Shown: one piece after another, positions 19,221 through 33,500 of the stretch | Position numbering within the stretch: the first letter of the stretch is position 1 | How the letters are laid out: every line of letters begins with the position of its first letter | From: Flavicella sediminum | GTDB taxonomy: Bacteria > Bacteroidota > Bacteroidia > Flavobacteriales > Flavobacteriaceae | Assembly: GCF_006381105.1 (NCBI RefSeq) | Contig: NZ_VDET01000014.1 | Span: 124,001-188,000 of the forward strand | Length of the DNA stretch: 64,000 nucleotides | Reading direction: 5' to 3' | Translations under genes and position numbers: made by a program | The notes under the pieces: model-generated | Told to the model about the DNA's origin: nothing | What the model saw: the letters and a program-made list of their open reading frames with translations, nothing else | The model's database searches: none

Positions 19221-19250
19221 TGAATTGTTAAATGTTCTACCCCGTATTTT

Positions 19251-22200
19251 ATGAAAAATTATAGGTCAATCAGCTTTCTTCTCCATTTTGTAAATCTTAA
19301 AAAGAATAGTTTTAAAGTTATAAGCCTCTTTGTTTTGTTTGTTGTTCTTTCGAACAAATCTATTTATTCTCAATCTATTCCTGGTACAGACAATCCTCCA
19401 GTAGGTGAGGTAGCGGGTACTTGTGGTACTTGTGCCCCAGAAGGATGGGAGGATATTGGAGGAACCCCCGATATTTCTGATAGAAACAATGCGGGTGGAC
19501 AAGGAACTTTAGGTGGAGGAGCTCCTTGGGCGAATGCACCACTTCCGTTACCTCCAACAAATGATGTGTATTGGATTACGATGAGAGATGTTGGGAATTT
19601 CAATACACAAATAGACGAAAGTGTTACAACGGTTATATCAGATTTAATTGAAGGGAAACTGTATAAATTGACTGTTTGGGTAATGTCCGCTAAATCCGGA
19701 ACTATAGGAGGCGAGTATTACGGAGGGGCCTATATGGATAATTTTGGGTATCAGGTAGGAACGAATGCAAGAGTAAATGTTGATATCAATTCATCCACCT
19801 ACCAAGATCAATGGGCAAAGGTTACCATTGTATTCGTGGCGGATAATGGAACAATTGCTTCGCCAGGAAGTGTAGATTTGACTATTTTCCCTAATGATGA
19901 TGCTGATGTCAATCAAGGTAGTGAAACAGGCAATGATCGTGCTGTCTATTTTGAACTACTGCATTTCTCAGTAGATGATATCAATGCGATAGAAATTTTG
20001 GATACGGATGGAGATGGTATTGATGATTTTATAGATATTGATGATGACAATGATGGGATTTTAGATACTGAGGAAAGTGATGGTAATGATCCAAATGGAG
20101 ATGAAGATGGTGATGGTGTGCCAAACTATTTAGATATTTTTGATAATGGAACAGGAACAGATAATTCAACCACAAGTTATCAAGATAATGATGGTAACGG
20201 TTTGCCAGATGTTTATGACTTTGATGGAGATGGTATAGCCAATCATTTGGATTTAGACAGTGATAATGACGGGATTTTAGACAATGTAGAAGCGCAAACC
20301 AATGCTGGTTATACGGCTCCTTCGGGGAGTGTTGGTACGAATGGATATTATGATATTTATGAATCTGTGGCAGGAACCGATTCTGGAACACCGAATTTCA
20401 CCCCAACTATTTTTGATTCTGGACAAACAAATGATGACACAACTCCAGATTATTTAGACATTGACACAGATGATGATGGTATACCTGATAATGTAGAAGC
20501 ACAAACTACATTGGATTATACGGCTCCGACTGGAAATGTAGGAGAAAATGGATTAGATGCAGCTTATGAAAATGTAGATACGTATTCTCCAACAGGAATA
20601 ACAATTACAGATACAGATACCGATGGTTCACCTGATTATAGAGATACAGATTCTGATAATGATGGTACTACAGATATCAATGAAAATGGCCAAGGCAATG
20701 TTTTAAGTGGTTCGGATACGGATGGAGATGGATTGGATAATAATTTTGATTCAGACAACTCTAATTACGATGTAAATGATAGCATAACAACTCCGGCAAC
20801 CGATTTGCCAGATGCAGATAGTGATGTAAATTCTGGTGGAGATGTTGATTATAGAGATGATGTTACAGGACTTGATTCCGATGGAGATGGGGTCCCTGAT
20901 ATTGTTGATATTGATGATGATAATGATGGGATTTTAGATATAAATGAAGGTGCTGTTAGTTGTGGATCGACTACAACATATAATTTTACAAACTTGGCAG
21001 ATGCTGAAACTAATTGGAATTTTAGCTCTCCTTCAGGTCAAACGGGTCTACAAACTGCCAACACAGCTCGCCAATGGTCTTGGGATAATAATGATACTAG
21101 CTCAAGTGGTGTTGGTCCAAATACCGGACAAGGAGATGCAGGCTATGTGTATACTGAAATGTCTTCATCTGGTGTTAATGGAGATGTATTTACTGCAGAA
21201 TTAGATGTGAATTTTGATGCAAGTGCAAGCAGTTTTATGTTTAGTTACTACTTTGGATATAGAGGAGATGGTAATAATGGAACGATACAGTTAGAATCTA
21301 ATGAAAACGGAGCAGGTTGGGTACCTAGAGGTAATGCAGAAGTGTTAGATCAACAAGGTTTAGCTCAAAATGCCACATTTGCTTGGATTCAAAAAACAGT
21401 AGATTTAACAGGATTAATAAGTGGAAATTCGACAAGGTTTAGACTTGTAATTACACAAGGTTCAGGGGGGACAACTTGGCATAAAGATGTTGGTTTAGAT
21501 ACGGTTACGGTTGTTCCTATATGTGCTTCATCCACCGACACAGATGGAGATGGAGTTCCTGATTATTTAGATATAGATTCAGATAATGATGGTATTCCTG
21601 ATAATGTTGAAGCTCAAAGTACAGCTGGATATACTGCCAAATCAGGAGTTGATTCGGATAATGATGGTTTGGATGATGCTTATGATAGCGACACCAATTC
21701 TGGAACGACTACAGAAGGGACATCCATAGGAATTAGCAACCCTACGAATTCAGATGGTGGATTAACGAACTCAGATACAATTCCAGATTATTTGGATATT
21801 GATTCGGATAATGATGGAATTCCTGATAATATAGAAGCACAAACAACCACAGGTTATGTGGCTCCAACGGGTATGCCTGGGGTTAATGGTTTGGACAGCG
21901 CTTATGATGCTACAGACTCCTATAGCTCGGTCGGTTTATCTTTAACGCTTGTTGATACGGATGGAGATGTTGGGGCTGGAGGCGATTATGATTATAGAGA
22001 AGTTGATGCAGATGGAGATGGAACGAATGATGCTGCTGAAGGTAGAACAGGAACACCTAGTTTTACAGGAACTGATACAGATGGAGATGGATTGGATGAT
22101 GGATATGACAATGTAGATACTTCTGGAACAGGTATCTTTGATGTAAATGACGATATTTCAGATCCAGAAACAGGTGGTTTGATTGATGCGGATGCGGATG

Positions 22201-25200
22201 TAAGTACGGGTGGTGATGTTGATTACAGAGATACACTTCTTGGTCAAGATACAGATGGTGACGGTATCGTTGATACAATAGATATTGATGATGATAATGA
22301 TGGAATATTAGATACTGTAGAAGATGAAGCTAGCTGTTTAACAATTCCAACAGCGGCTTCGGGGCCAGTTGTGGCAAGCTCTGGTACAGGAGGTGCACTA
22401 ACATTAATCAATGATGGAAACCTTGATGCGGATAATGGAATACAATTGAATCGTGTTGGAGAATATATTGTCGTTGATTTGGGAAGTGTAATTCCTTCTG
22501 GTGTGGATGTAAGGTTTACTTTATGGAGAAATACTAATAATAATGATAGAACAATACGTATTGCGCAATTATCAAATTCTACTGTATCACTTGGTGGTGG
22601 TACCAACCCAGAACTTGTTGAAAGAGCCGATATCGCGACTAATTCTAGTGTAACGAATTTTGATTATACATTATCAACGGATACAAGATATATTCAAATT
22701 GAAATGACTGTAAGAGCTGGTGGTAGAATTGAGATTATAGAAGCTCAAATTTTAACATACTTAGATTGTAATAATGATTTTGATGGAGATGGTATTATCA
22801 ATTCATTGGATATGGATTCTGATGGGGATGGTATTTTGGATAATATAGAAGCTCAAAGTACAGCTGGATATACTGCCAAATCAGGAGTTGATTCGGATAA
22901 TGATGGTTTGGATGATGCGTATGATAGCAATACAAATTCAGGAACAACGACTTCTGCGAATTCTATTGGATTAACTAATCTTACAAATACAGATGGAGCA
23001 CTTACAAATTCAGATACCCTACCGGATTATTTAGATATAGATTCAGATAATGACGGAATTCCTGATAATGTGGAAGCACAGTCAACTCAAGGCTACGATG
23101 CGCCAACTGGAAATGTTGGTTTAAATGGTGTGGACAGTGCTTACCAAAGTAACGGTACTTTTACAGCAACAGGATTGTCACCTTATAATTTTAATGGTGC
23201 TACAGAGGCTGATTACAGAAATACAGATACAGATGGAGACGGAACTAGTGATACAGACGAGAGTATTTCGTTACCAAATGGAGCTAGCGGAACAGCAGAT
23301 TCTGATGGAGATGGATTGTTAGATATTTATGAAGGATCTGATTATACAGCTGGAGAAAGTTATGATGTAAATGATGAAATAGATGATCCTGTAAATGATC
23401 TTTTAGATGCCGATTCTGATGGAGGATCAACAGGTGATGTAGATTATAGAGATGTAAGCTCTGTACCCGATACTGATGGTGATGGAGTAACAGATGATCT
23501 AGATTTAGATGATGATAATGATGGTATTTTGGATACTGTTGAAGATGCCGCTGCAGATGCAGATTCAGACGGAATAAAAAACTCATTAGATATTGATTCT
23601 GATGACGATGGTATTCCTGATAATGTGGAGGCGCAATTAACAGTTGGCTATATTGCCCCTAACAATGATGACGCAGCTACGTACTTAGCTAATAATGGAG
23701 TGAATTCTGCTTATTTGGGAGGGCTAACTGCTGTAAATACAGACGACATAACAGGAAATAATTCAGATGCTTTACCCGATTATTTAGATTCCGATTCCGA
23801 TGGGGATGGTATTGATGATATTTTAGAGAATGGAAATGCCAATAGTTTATCGGGAACTGATACAGATGGAGATGGTTATGATGACGCTTTTGAAGGTGTT
23901 TTAATAGATGCCGATGTAAATGATGATATCGATGATCCGGCAACAGATTTACCCGATTTGGATTCAGATGTAAATACCACAGATGGAGCACAACCAGATG
24001 CTGCAGAATACAATGATGTAGATTATAGAGATATTGACGATGATAGAGCACCACCTTCGGTTACAGGTAATATTTTATGGCTTCGTGCAGATATTGGAGT
24101 AACAGGTTCAGGAACGGTTACCAATTGGGCAGATCAATCTGGCTCAGGATTTGATGCAACAAATACCGGTAATGGACCAGAAAAATTAGGAGATGGTACT
24201 GCCACTGATGGTTTGAACTTTAATCCGACTATTGAATTTATAGAGAGTTCTAGTGAGGATTTAGAAATAGGCGGAAACGGTATATTAGGAAATTCTACTT
24301 ACAGTCATTTATGGGTGTATGGAGTAAGTAGTTCTACTTCAGCTTCCAATGCTTCTTACCTGTTTTCAAATAGTGTATCAGGAGGAAGTGTTTCTTTACA
24401 AGCTCCAAATACAAGTAGTCAATTGTCTTATCAAACACCATCAGGTGGAACGCTATCGAATACTTGGGGAAGTTCTACCAATACTTTTAATATTTGGAAT
24501 GGAGGTTCTAGTACAGGAACAAGTACACCATCTGGAACTAGAAATGCTATTTATAGGGATGGAGAAGAGCTAAATAGTTCAAATACGAATAATGGAAGTT
24601 TTAGCGGAAATAACAGTGCTACTTTTATTGGTTCAGATCCTAATGGGGCTAACTTTTTTAACGGTCAGATAGCGGAAGTTATGGTGTTTAATACAGTTCC
24701 TACAAGTAATGAACAGCAAGAAATACATTCTTATTTAGCGATAAAATATGGAATAACTTTGGATGTTACCAATAACGACAATAGTATTGGAGAGGGAGAT
24801 TATGTAATTGATGGAAGTCCCGATTTAATTGTTTGGGATCAATCTTCTAATAGTGCTTATCATAATGATGTAGCGGGTATTGGACGTGATGACGGGAAGT
24901 TCTTAAATCAAAAACAATCAAAGTCGATAAACAGTACTTCAATAGTAACCATTGGTTTGAATGCAATAGAAGTAAACAATGCGAACAATAGTAATACGGT
25001 AACGAATGCATCTTTTTTAATGTGGGGGCATAATGGAGTAACGGTAAATAATACAAACACCACTGTTTCAACACTTCTTTGTGAAGACGAATTACAATTG
25101 GATAGGGTTTGGAAAATAGTGGAGACAGGATCTGTGGGGCGTGTTGAGGTAGCCGCAATAAAATCAACTATAGATGCCGCATTAACAACACCTACTAGTG

Positions 25201-27191
25201 AGGTTATTTTACTAAAGGTAGCAGATGATTCCAATTTTACGGTTAATGTAAAGCATATTGCCGTAACAACCAGAACCATTAATGGAGTTGCTCATTATGT
25301 AGCAGATTTTGATTTTGATGGAACCAAGTATTTTACATACACAGAAGTTCTAGGTATTTTTTGGAATGGAGATGCTGCTACTTGGACAGGAGGAGCAGGG
25401 AATGCCGGAGCACCTTCCACGGATTTAGTGGATGGGATAGATGGAGGTAAAGTATTGGTGATTGATGCTGAATCTTCTCAAACAAATGCTATTATCACGG
25501 CTAGTGCCAATGTTTCTTGTACATGGGTAAAACCGAATTCTAAATTAGTTGTTAATGATGCGCTTTATTTAGAGATGCAAGATGATTTGTATTTGGAAGG
25601 AGAAATTCGTTTGGTTGGAGATGCGCAACTGATTCAATCGCACACAACAGTTTCTAAAGTAAGTGGAAATGGAAAGGTCTATAGAGATCAAAAAGCTTCA
25701 GTACCTAATACTTATAGATATCATTACTGGAGTTCACCGGTTGTAAATGCTTTGGGAAATATTAGTTACAAAGTAAATGAAGTTCTTAATGATGGAACAA
25801 CACCTACTTCAGAAAATTCATTAGAAAAAGAGATCAATTTTGTTTCTTATAACGGAAATGTTAGTTCTTTAAATGGCGATACTACGGATCCTATTACCAT
25901 TGCAAATTACTGGATTTACACCTATTTCAATGGATCTAGTAGAGAGGATTGGGTTCAAAAATTAGACAATGGAAGTATTAATACGGGTGAAGGTTTTATT
26001 ATGAAAAGTACAGGTAGAAGTCCACAAGGATTTACTTTTGTAGGTACACCTAATGATGGAACGATTTCAAAAACAATAACAGCTAATACAACATCCTTAT
26101 TAGGAAACCCTTATCCTAGTGTTTTAAATGCGAGTGAGTTTTTAGAAGACAATGATGGGGCCATTGATGCTACTTTGTATTTTTGGGAGCATACTGGTGA
26201 AGAAACAACACAAGGAAGTGTTGAAGGTCATGGTAAGTATGGGTATAAAGGTGGTTATTCTCAGCGAAATTTAGCCATGGGGGTTGCGGCAAGTGTGTAC
26301 TCTTCAACAGATGGAACTGCTGGATTTGGAGACGCTACTTATAAAGAACCTTCACAGTATGTTGCGGTAGGACAAGGATTTTTTGTTTCTGCACCGGCCA
26401 ACAAAGGAGGTATGCTAACCTTTAAAAATTCTCATAGAGCGGCTAGTACGGATAACGTGTTGTTTAAATCAGGGAAAAAGAAGAAACAAGCGACAGATGT
26501 AGCCATTCCAACGTTTAAAGTAGGTTTTGATTATGTAAATGAAAATGATATAAGTATACATAGGCAGTTAGGACTTAATTTTAAACAAGGGAATTCAATG
26601 TCTGTTTATGATAGTGGGTATGATAGCGCTATTTTTGATTTACAAGCTACCGATGTATATTGGAGTTTTCCAGAAATTGAAACAAATTTAATTATTGCAG
26701 GAGTTGAAGAAATTGGAACAAAATTACAAGTACCGTTTAGCTTTGTTATAGATTCAGATCTGCCAGTGACTATTGGAGTTGATGAAAAAAATAATTTGGA
26801 TGATTATGATGTTAGTTTGGTAGATTTATTTACGGGGCAAATATTTAATTTAGAAACTAAATTAGAATTAGATTTAGCAAAAGGATCGTATACGGATCGA
26901 TTTAATCTTTTGTTTAAAAATGTAGATGCTTTGAGCGTAGAAGATAATTTTTTATCGGAAAACATGATTGTCTATGCTAATAAACAGAAGGAACTAATTA
27001 TTCATAGTAAAGAAGCAAAGATTCTTGGCTTTGAAATTTATTCTATGGTGGGTGCAAAAATTCTAGGAAAAAATTCAATTCCATATCTAGGCAAAGTACA
27101 GACTTCTATAGATTTTATTGCGAGTGGAATATACGTGGTTAGGGTGTATACGAATCAGGGACAAATTACAAGGAAAATTGTTGTTGAATAA
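19251..27191 (+). CDS. Giant secreted TSP3-repeat protein with LamG-like domain and T9SS signal (paralogue 1)
   Basis: 2646-aa protein, probably a cell-surface or released adhesin. Signal peptide 1-41 (ending IYSQ). An N-terminal beta-sandwich follows (about 43-245). Long runs of aspartate-rich thrombospondin type 3 calcium-binding repeats ([20 protein letters not shown] type) lie at about 250-563, 762-1027 and 1177-1600. These are interrupted by a MAM-like domain (about 567-760) and an F5/8-like domain (about 1029-1173). A concanavalin/LamG-like domain (about 1604-1840, starting [10 protein letters not shown]) follows, then a conserved region with [12 protein letters not shown] found in other bacteroidete surface proteins. 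The C-terminus is a T9SS type A sorting domain (about 2567-2646). TSP3 repeats bind Ca2+ and stiffen such proteins. Binding partner unknown. Confidence 0.88.
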   Translation: MKNYRSISFLLHFVNLKKNSFKVISLFVLFVVLSNKSIYSQSIPGTDNPPVGEVAGTCGTCAPEGWEDIGGTPDISDRNNAGGQGTLGGGAPWANAPLPLPPTNDVYWITMRDVGNFNTQIDESVTTVISDLIEGKLYKLTVWVMSAKSGTIGGEYYGGAYMDNFGYQVGTNARVNVDINSSTYQDQWAKVTIVFVADNGTIASPGSVDLTIFPNDDADVNQGSETGNDRAVYFELLHFSVDDINAIEILDTDGDGIDDFIDIDDDNDGILDTEESDGNDPNGDEDGDGVPNYLDIFDNGTGTDNSTTSYQDNDGNGLPDVYDFDGDGIANHLDLDSDNDGILDNVEAQTNAGYTAPSGSVGTNGYYDIYESVAGTDSGTPNFTPTIFDSGQTNDDTTPDYLDIDTDDDGIPDNVEAQTTLDYTAPTGNVGENGLDAAYENVDTYSPTGITITDTDTDGSPDYRDTDSDNDGTTDINENGQGNVLSGSDTDGDGLDNNFDSDNSNYDVNDSITTPATDLPDADSDVNSGGDVDYRDDVTGLDSDGDGVPDIVDIDDDNDGILDINEGAVSCGSTTTYNFTNLADAETNWNFSSPSGQTGLQTANTARQWSWDNNDTSSSGVGPNTGQGDAGYVYTEMSSSGVNGDVFTAELDVNFDASASSFMFSYYFGYRGDGNNGTIQLESNENGAGWVPRGNAEVLDQQGLAQNATFAWIQKTVDLTGLISGNSTRFRLVITQGSGGTTWHKDVGLDTVTVVPICASSTDTDGDGVPDYLDIDSDNDGIPDNVEAQSTAGYTAKSGVDSDNDGLDDAYDSDTNSGTTTEGTSIGISNPTNSDGGLTNSDTIPDYLDIDSDNDGIPDNIEAQTTTGYVAPTGMPGVNGLDSAYDATDSYSSVGLSLTLVDTDGDVGAGGDYDYREVDADGDGTNDAAEGRTGTPSFTGTDTDGDGLDDGYDNVDTSGTGIFDVNDDISDPETGGLIDADADVSTGGDVDYRDTLLGQDTDGDGIVDTIDIDDDNDGILDTVEDEASCLTIPTAASGPVVASSGTGGALTLINDGNLDADNGIQLNRVGEYIVVDLGSVIPSGVDVRFTLWRNTNNNDRTIRIAQLSNSTVSLGGGTNPELVERADIATNSSVTNFDYTLSTDTRYIQIEMTVRAGGRIEIIEAQILTYLDCNNDFDGDGIINSLDMDSDGDGILDNIEAQSTAGYTAKSGVDSDNDGLDDAYDSNTNSGTTTSANSIGLTNLTNTDGALTNSDTLPDYLDIDSDNDGIPDNVEAQSTQGYDAPTGNVGLNGVDSAYQSNGTFTATGLSPYNFNGATEADYRNTDTDGDGTSDTDESISLPNGASGTADSDGDGLLDIYEGSDYTAGESYDVNDEIDDPVNDLLDADSDGGSTGDVDYRDVSSVPDTDGDGVTDDLDLDDDNDGILDTVEDAAADADSDGIKNSLDIDSDDDGIPDNVEAQLTVGYIAPNNDDAATYLANNGVNSAYLGGLTAVNTDDITGNNSDALPDYLDSDSDGDGIDDILENGNANSLSGTDTDGDGYDDAFEGVLIDADVNDDIDDPATDLPDLDSDVNTTDGAQPDAAEYNDVDYRDIDDDRAPPSVTGNILWLRADIGVTGSGTVTNWADQSGSGFDATNTGNGPEKLGDGTATDGLNFNPTIEFIESSSEDLEIGGNGILGNSTYSHLWVYGVSSSTSASNASYLFSNSVSGGSVSLQAPNTSSQLSYQTPSGGTLSNTWGSSTNTFNIWNGGSSTGTSTPSGTRNAIYRDGEELNSSNTNNGSFSGNNSATFIGSDPNGANFFNGQIAEVMVFNTVPTSNEQQEIHSYLAIKYGITLDVTNNDNSIGEGDYVIDGSPDLIVWDQSSNSAYHNDVAGIGRDDGKFLNQKQSKSINSTSIVTIGLNAIEVNNANNSNTVTNASFLMWGHNGVTVNNTNTTVSTLLCEDELQLDRVWKIVETGSVGRVEVAAIKSTIDAALTTPTSEVILLKVADDSNFTVNVKHIAVTTRTINGVAHYVADFDFDGTKYFTYTEVLGIFWNGDAATWTGGAGNAGAPSTDLVDGIDGGKVLVIDAESSQTNAIITASANVSCTWVKPNSKLVVNDALYLEMQDDLYLEGEIRLVGDAQLIQSHTTVSKVSGNGKVYRDQKASVPNTYRYHYWSSPVVNALGNISYKVNEVLNDGTTPTSENSLEKEINFVSYNGNVSSLNGDTTDPITIANYWIYTYFNGSSREDWVQKLDNGSINTGEGFIMKSTGRSPQGFTFVGTPNDGTISKTITANTTSLLGNPYPSVLNASEFLEDNDGAIDATLYFWEHTGEETTQGSVEGHGKYGYKGGYSQRNLAMGVAASVYSSTDGTAGFGDATYKEPSQYVAVGQGFFVSAPANKGGMLTFKNSHRAASTDNVLFKSGKKKKQATDVAIPTFKVGFDYVNENDISIHRQLGLNFKQGNSMSVYDSGYDSAIFDLQATDVYWSFPEIETNLIIAGVEEIGTKLQVPFSFVIDSDLPVTIGVDEKNNLDDYDVSLVDLFTGQIFNLETKLELDLAKGSYTDRFNLLFKNVDALSVEDNFLSENMIVYANKQKELIIHSKEAKILGFEIYSMVGAKILGKNSIPYLGKVQTSIDFIASGIYVVRVYTNQGQITRKIVVE

Positions 27192-27244
27192 TTATCGGAA
27201 AGCGATTTTTTTTCTAAAATGGATTCACAATAATAATAAATAAG

Positions 27245-27279
27245 ATGAGCTCGATTTTTTAATCGGGCTCATTTTTTTT
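27245..27279 (+). terminator. Terminator of giant gene 1
   Basis: ATGAGCTCGATT (27245-27256) pairs with AATCGGGCTCAT (27261-27272), one G-U pair, TTTT loop, then a T run. Its stem is clearly homologous to the terminator of giant gene 2. Confidence 0.85.
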
Positions 27280-27523
27280 GTTGATGACTTTTAGGTACAC
27301 TTACTTTATTCGAGGTTTTGTTATGAAGTATGTGGGGGCAAAATTTAGATTTAATTTTGAATTATCAAACTAAAAGAAATAAAAATAAAATAAGAGTGCA
27401 AGTTACCATATGACTGATTAATTGCCCTTTTAAGTGATTTGGCTTCTTTATAAAATCATTGATTTTCAATAGCTTAATATGGGCTGAAAGGAAAGGAACT
27501 CTTTATATAAGCAAGAGATTTTG

Positions 27524-27531
27524 TATTTTTG
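27524..27531 (+). promoter_or_regulatory. -7 box of giant gene 2
   Basis: TATTTTTG preceded by AGAGATTTTG, as in giant gene 1. It lies 46 bases before the preferred ATG at 27578. Confidence 0.5.
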
Positions 27532-27577
27532 TATTTCATAAATTAAAACTACCCCTCTTAATTTGAAAGATTCTGTA

Positions 27578-30500
27578 ATGATTAAAAGTGTTTGTAATCA
27601 GCTTTTTAAATATAAACCAAAAAACGTAAAAGCACTCTTGTTATGTGCTTTGCTATTTTCTTGTCATCTAATTTATTCACAAGCTACAATTGCTGGTTCT
27701 ACTAGAGGAGATGGCATTTGTGGGGAATGTGCTCCAGATGGTTGGAGTATTGCTACAGGTACGCCTGATATTTCAAATAGGACTACTACAGGCGGTGGAG
27801 CGCCAGGTAATAATATTGGTCATACAGCAAGTTGGGACATAGAGCTAGGAGGAACGCAGTTGGATTTACCACCAACAGGTCAGTCCACTTGGATTACCTT
27901 AAGAGATGTCGGTCAAGATTATAGTCAAGAATCAGTAAAAACCACCATTACTGGACTTGTGGATGGGAAGTTGTATAAGTTGACCATGTATACCATGACA
28001 AGTATTTCTGAAAATGATGGATCGGTAGCTGATTTGAATGGAGGACTATACTATGCAGGAGAATTAGAAGATTTTTTTGAATATCAAATTGAAGGCTATC
28101 CTATTCAGTCTTTAGAAGTTTTACAAAGAGATGTTTGGTCTAAAACTACCTTTGTATTTATTTTTGATGATAGTAACACGGCTGGTTCTGGTGAGGCAGT
28201 CTTTACCTTATTGCCAGGTGATGATTCGGGCTACGGTTCGGCTACTGATGATAATAGATCGGAACGATTGCAATGTGTTAATATTTCTATTGCCAATGGT
28301 GTGGAAGCTTTGGAAATCTTAGATACAGATGGTGATGGTGTTGATGATAATGAAGATATTGATGATGATAATGATGGGATTCTTGATATTAATGAATTAA
28401 CGGACCCTCATGGACAATGGACGGATCCTAGTGGAGATGAAGATGCTGATGGAATTCCCAATTATTTAGATAAATTTCCTTCTGGATTTAGTGATTTAGC
28501 AGATCTTAATGGGGATGGAGTTCCAGATGTTTTTGATTTTGATGGTGACGGGATTCCAAATCATTTGGATTTAGATGCGGATAATGACGGAATATTAGAT
28601 ACGATAGAAGCACAATCTGTAGCACCAACTGACGGCAGTTTTATTTCTGCTACTGGTTCTGTCAATACGAATGGTTTGTATGAGGTTTTTGAAGACGGAG
28701 ATGACTTAACTTCTTTATTAATCGGTCATGAAACTGATGGGAATGTAAATGATGGACCCGATTTTCTTGACATAGATTCGGATGATGATGGGATTCCTGA
28801 TAATGTGGAAGCACAAACAACAGCAGGTTATGAAACACCTTCTGGAATGGATACTGTAGGGGAAAATGGTGTTTATAATATTTATGAAAATGCAGACACC
28901 TTTGCGCCTTCAGGAATTACTTTAATTGATACAGATGCAGATGGTACTCCTGATTATAGAGATTCAGATTCAGATGGAGATGGTGTCAATGATATTTTAG
29001 AAAATGATAAGGACGGAGGCACAACTAGAGCAGATAGTTTGACAGGAGTCGATTCGGATGGTGATGGACTTGACAATGCTTTTGATACTGTAACAACAAA
29101 TTTTGCGACGGGAGTATTAGATGTAAATGACGATATTAATGTACCTGCCGATGATTTAATTAATACAGATAGTGGAACGGATGATGAGGTTGATTACCGT
29201 GACAATGTAAATGGACCAGATACGGATGGTGACTTAATTCCTGACGCAGATGATATAGATGATGATAATGATGGGATTTTAGATACTGTCGAATGTCCGG
29301 GTACAACAATTCCAGCAGGTAATGCAGCTGGTGTGCTTACAGCTGTAAGTATAGGAAATGCTTATGGTGCTGTTGGAGATGATAATGTAAGAGCATCTTT
29401 AAATAGTGTTTCTGATGTGTTGATTGTTGATTTGGGGCATATTGTTCCTTCTGGTGAAACAATTACTTTTAAGTCTAGAAGGAATAATGATGGGAGCCAT
29501 GTAATGTCTGTAGAAGAATCTATTGATGGGACCACTTTTCCTGCGGCAGCTTCAACTTATACTTTTGCTTCAAAAAATACAAACTATAACAAGACTTATA
29601 TTTTAACAGCAAGTGCCCGCTATGTCAGAATTTTGATGCAGACAGATAATGGGTCTGGGGCTATTCAAATTGATAATGTGAGTTTTTCTAGTTTTGATTT
29701 GGCGGCTTGTTTAGATTCAGATGGAGATGGTGTTCCAGATAGTTTAGATTTAGATTCAGACAATGATGGAATTACAGACAATGTGGAAGCTCAATCGACA
29801 GCTGGTTTTTCTGCTCCCACAGGAACGGATACAGATGGAGATGGGTTAGATGATGCTTATGACGATACTGTTAGTGGTGGAGCAGGTGGTTCTAATGGAA
29901 TTGATCCGTATAATGGAGATAGTGACACTATTGATGATTATTTAGATATTGATTCGGATAACGATGGTATTCCTGACAATGTGGAAGCGCAAGGAACTTT
30001 GGGCTATGTGACACCTTCAGGGGTGGTAGGTGTAAACGGTTTAGATGATGCATACGATTTTACGGATAATTATAGCTCTTCAGGATTGTTATTGACGAAT
30101 ACGGATGGAGATAGTGAACCTGACTTTAGAGATGTTGATTCGGATGCGGATGGAGTGAATGATATTTTGGAAAATGGAATGTCAGATTCTTTAAGCGGAA
30201 ATGACGATGACAATGATGGGTTGGATGATAATTTTGATCGAAGTGGTTTTGCATTTGATTCGAATGCCTTACTAGATGATCCATCTTTTACATTGCCTGA
30301 TACCGATGTTGATGTAAACTCAGGTGGAGATGTAGATTATCGTGATGATGTAGATGGTATAGATACAGATGGTGATGGTGTTCCTGATATTACCGATATT
30401 GATGATGACAATGATGGTTTGTTAGACAGTCAAGAATGTTTTTCTGTTTCTGTTGCAGCTGGCAATGCATTGGTGGTAAAAGCTGAAAATTCTATTGCTG

Positions 30501-33500
30501 GTGCAGGAGCTACTGCTAGTATTGGTTCCGATAATTCTCGAGCAAATTTAAATAATACAAATGATTATCTTGTTTTAGATCTAGGCTTAAATGTTGTTTC
30601 AGGGACGATTATTCAAATTGAAGCTCAAACAGATCATATTGCCAATGTTTTGGATATTGAGCAATCAACCAATGCAATAGATTTTAGCAATACGCAATCT
30701 ATATCGTTTACAAGTGATCCTATTGATACAGATAAAATTTACAATTATACCTTAACTTTAGATAGTAGATTTATTCGATTGACATTGTCTGTAAGAAATT
30801 CAGGAAATGTAAGAATTGATAATGTTTCGTATCAAAGTTTTAACAATCCTTGTGGAGGAGATACAGACGGCGATGGTGTAGCAGATGCGTATGATTTAGA
30901 TTCTGATAATGATGGAATACTAGATTATATTGAGGGACAATCAGGGACTTATATAGCTCCTTCAGGAAGTGTAAATACTTTTGGTTTATTTGAGGTATAT
31001 GAAGACGTTAGTGAAACGACTTCTATTGTTACTGGAACTAATTCTGATGGAGATTCTATTGATGATCATTTAGATATTGATTCTGATAATGATGGTATTC
31101 CTGATAATATTGAAGGACAATCAACACAAGGTTATATCGTACCAAATTTTGTTTATGGAACAAATGGAGTAGATTCTGCATATGAAAACAATGATGGGTA
31201 CACATCTGTGACTGCTATAGATCCTAATAATTTTACGGGATCGGGAGCTTATGATTTTCGATCTACAGATACGGATGGAGATGCAATTCTTGATACAAAT
31301 GAAAGTGGCTTAGCGGATACTTTAAATGGTTCAAGTACTGCGGATAGTGATAATGACGGACTGATAGATAAATACGATGCCGATTTAGTAGGTTACAATC
31401 CCCATAATAATATTACTTCTCCTTTAACAGAATTAACAGATAGTGATGGCGATGCCAATGCTTTGGGAGATTTAGATTATAGAGATACCAGTTCTGATTT
31501 AGATACAGATGGAGATGGAGTTCCGAATGCAACGGATGTTGATGACGATAATGATGGTATTTTAGATACGGATGAAGGCGTAGGTTCGGATTTAGATAGT
31601 GATTCAGATGGAATTCCTGATTATTTAGATATTGATTCTGATAATGATGGGATTCCTGATAATATTGAGGCACAGCCTACTGTAGGCTATATTGCACCAA
31701 GTGGTATTGGCTTAAGTATGAGAGATGATGACGGTGATGGATTGGATGATAATTATGATACTGTTGTACCTGGCGGAACTACAGGTACGGATATTTTTTC
31801 TAATTTAGTAAATACGGACAGTGCTAATGATGCGATTCCTGATTATTTAGATAGTGATTCTGATAATGATGGTGTGGCGGATATTTCAGAAAATGGAGAT
31901 CTGGACAATACTTTAAGTGGTACAGATACGGATGGAGATGGACTGGATGATAATTTTGAAGGAAGTGAAGTCAATGATTCCGATGTCAATGATCAAATAA
32001 ATGATCCTTCTTTAGATTTGCCAAATACCGATGGAGCAAATGATGTAGATTATAGAGATGTAAATAATGACCCACCTCCTGTTAGTACTGAAGGAACTAT
32101 TTTATGGTTACGAGCAGATAAGGAAGTGACGGGAACTACAAATGTTAGTGGTTGGGATGATCAAAGCGGAACTGAAGATGCTACGGCCTCAGGAAGTGCA
32201 AGACCAACAAAGGTGGATATAGGAGTAAACTTTAATCCTACCATTCAGTTTGATGGTGCTAATGATTATATGCAAATTACAACAAGTGTTTTAGGCAATG
32301 CGGAGTATACGGAAATTTGGTCGTATGCAGTTATTAAATCCGATGTAAATCAAAGTAAGTATGTTTTTAGTGAGGCAGAAGATGATAGCGATAGGTTAGC
32401 GATGAATTTAACTACCGGAACCATAAATAGTAACATAAATTTTCAGCACGCAGGAAGTACAACAAATGATACAGGGAGTGTGGTAACGAACAATGAATTT
32501 GGCATGTATACGTTTGGAGCTTCTAATAATGCTTCCATTACTCCAACTGGAAATTCTAGGCTTATTTCAAAAAATGGTTTAACGGTTCATACAGAAACTA
32601 GCACAGCCACTGAAGGAGGGAATAATCAGACAATGTTTATTGGAGCGCAAACAGCTGGCAGTAATTTATTTAATGGTGAAATAGCAGAAATTATTATTTC
32701 TGATGAGGTACCTGATAAAAACAAACAACAGCAAATTCAATCTTATTTGGCAATTAAGTATGGAATTACCTTAGATAAAACGGATTCTGATGGAGATGAT
32801 AATTTTGGAGGTAGTAATCCTGATGTTATCCAGGGAAATTATTTACTTGAAGATTTGTCTACGGTAGTTTGGGATTACGCAAGTAATACAGCCTATCATA
32901 ACGATGTTGCTGGAGTAGGTAGAGATGATAATATGGCTTTGTTGCAAAAACAATCTAAATCAATTAATTCTGATGCTATTGTCACGATTGGTATGGGAAG
33001 TATTGCTAATTCAAACATTTTGAATGCAAACAACATCAACAGCAATCAATCTTTTTTAATGTGGGGTAATAATGGAGCATCTTTGACAAGTACTTCTTCT
33101 AAATCTCTTTTATGCTCACCAGAACAACAAATGGATAGAGTTTGGAAAGTTGTTGAAACGGGTTCTATAGGTGAAGTTGAATTGGCAGTTATTGAGGATA
33201 ATGGGATTGGATTTGTTTTTGAAACCGTGTTAGATACGGAAAATACCGTTAAAGTATTAAAAATAGCAGATAACCCTACATTTACAACGAATGTAAAATA
33301 CATTCCTTTGATAGATGGTAAATCAATAAATGGTGTTTCGCACAAATCAGCTACTGTTGATTTTGATGGGACGAAGTATTTTACTTTTTGTGAAATCAAT
33401 GGTATTTTTTGGAATGGAGATTCTAGTGAATGGGTAGGAGGTTCAAGAGCTTTGGATGCACCTGCTACAGATGATGTAAACTCAGCTGCAGATGGAGATA

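Larger units (their letters stand above)
27192..27577. other. Intergenic region between the two giant genes
   Basis: Contains the terminator of giant gene 1 (27245-27279) and the promoter of giant gene 2 (27524-27531). The middle part is AT-rich with no recognisable ORF or RNA. Confidence 0.6.

Noticed and set aside
19025-19250. Glycine riboswitch upstream of gcvP
   Set aside because: No paired-aptamer pattern was seen; only a promoter box lies close to the start.
20029-24054. Several open frames of 70-120 codons on the minus strand inside giant gene 1
   Set aside because: They are rich in His/Leu/Tyr because they are the complement of Asp/Gly-rich TSP3 codons; the stop-free frames are a by-product of the repeat composition.
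27563-27577. TTG start for giant gene 2
   Set aside because: The ATG 15 bases downstream gives a normal signal peptide; TTG is rarer and adds only five residues.
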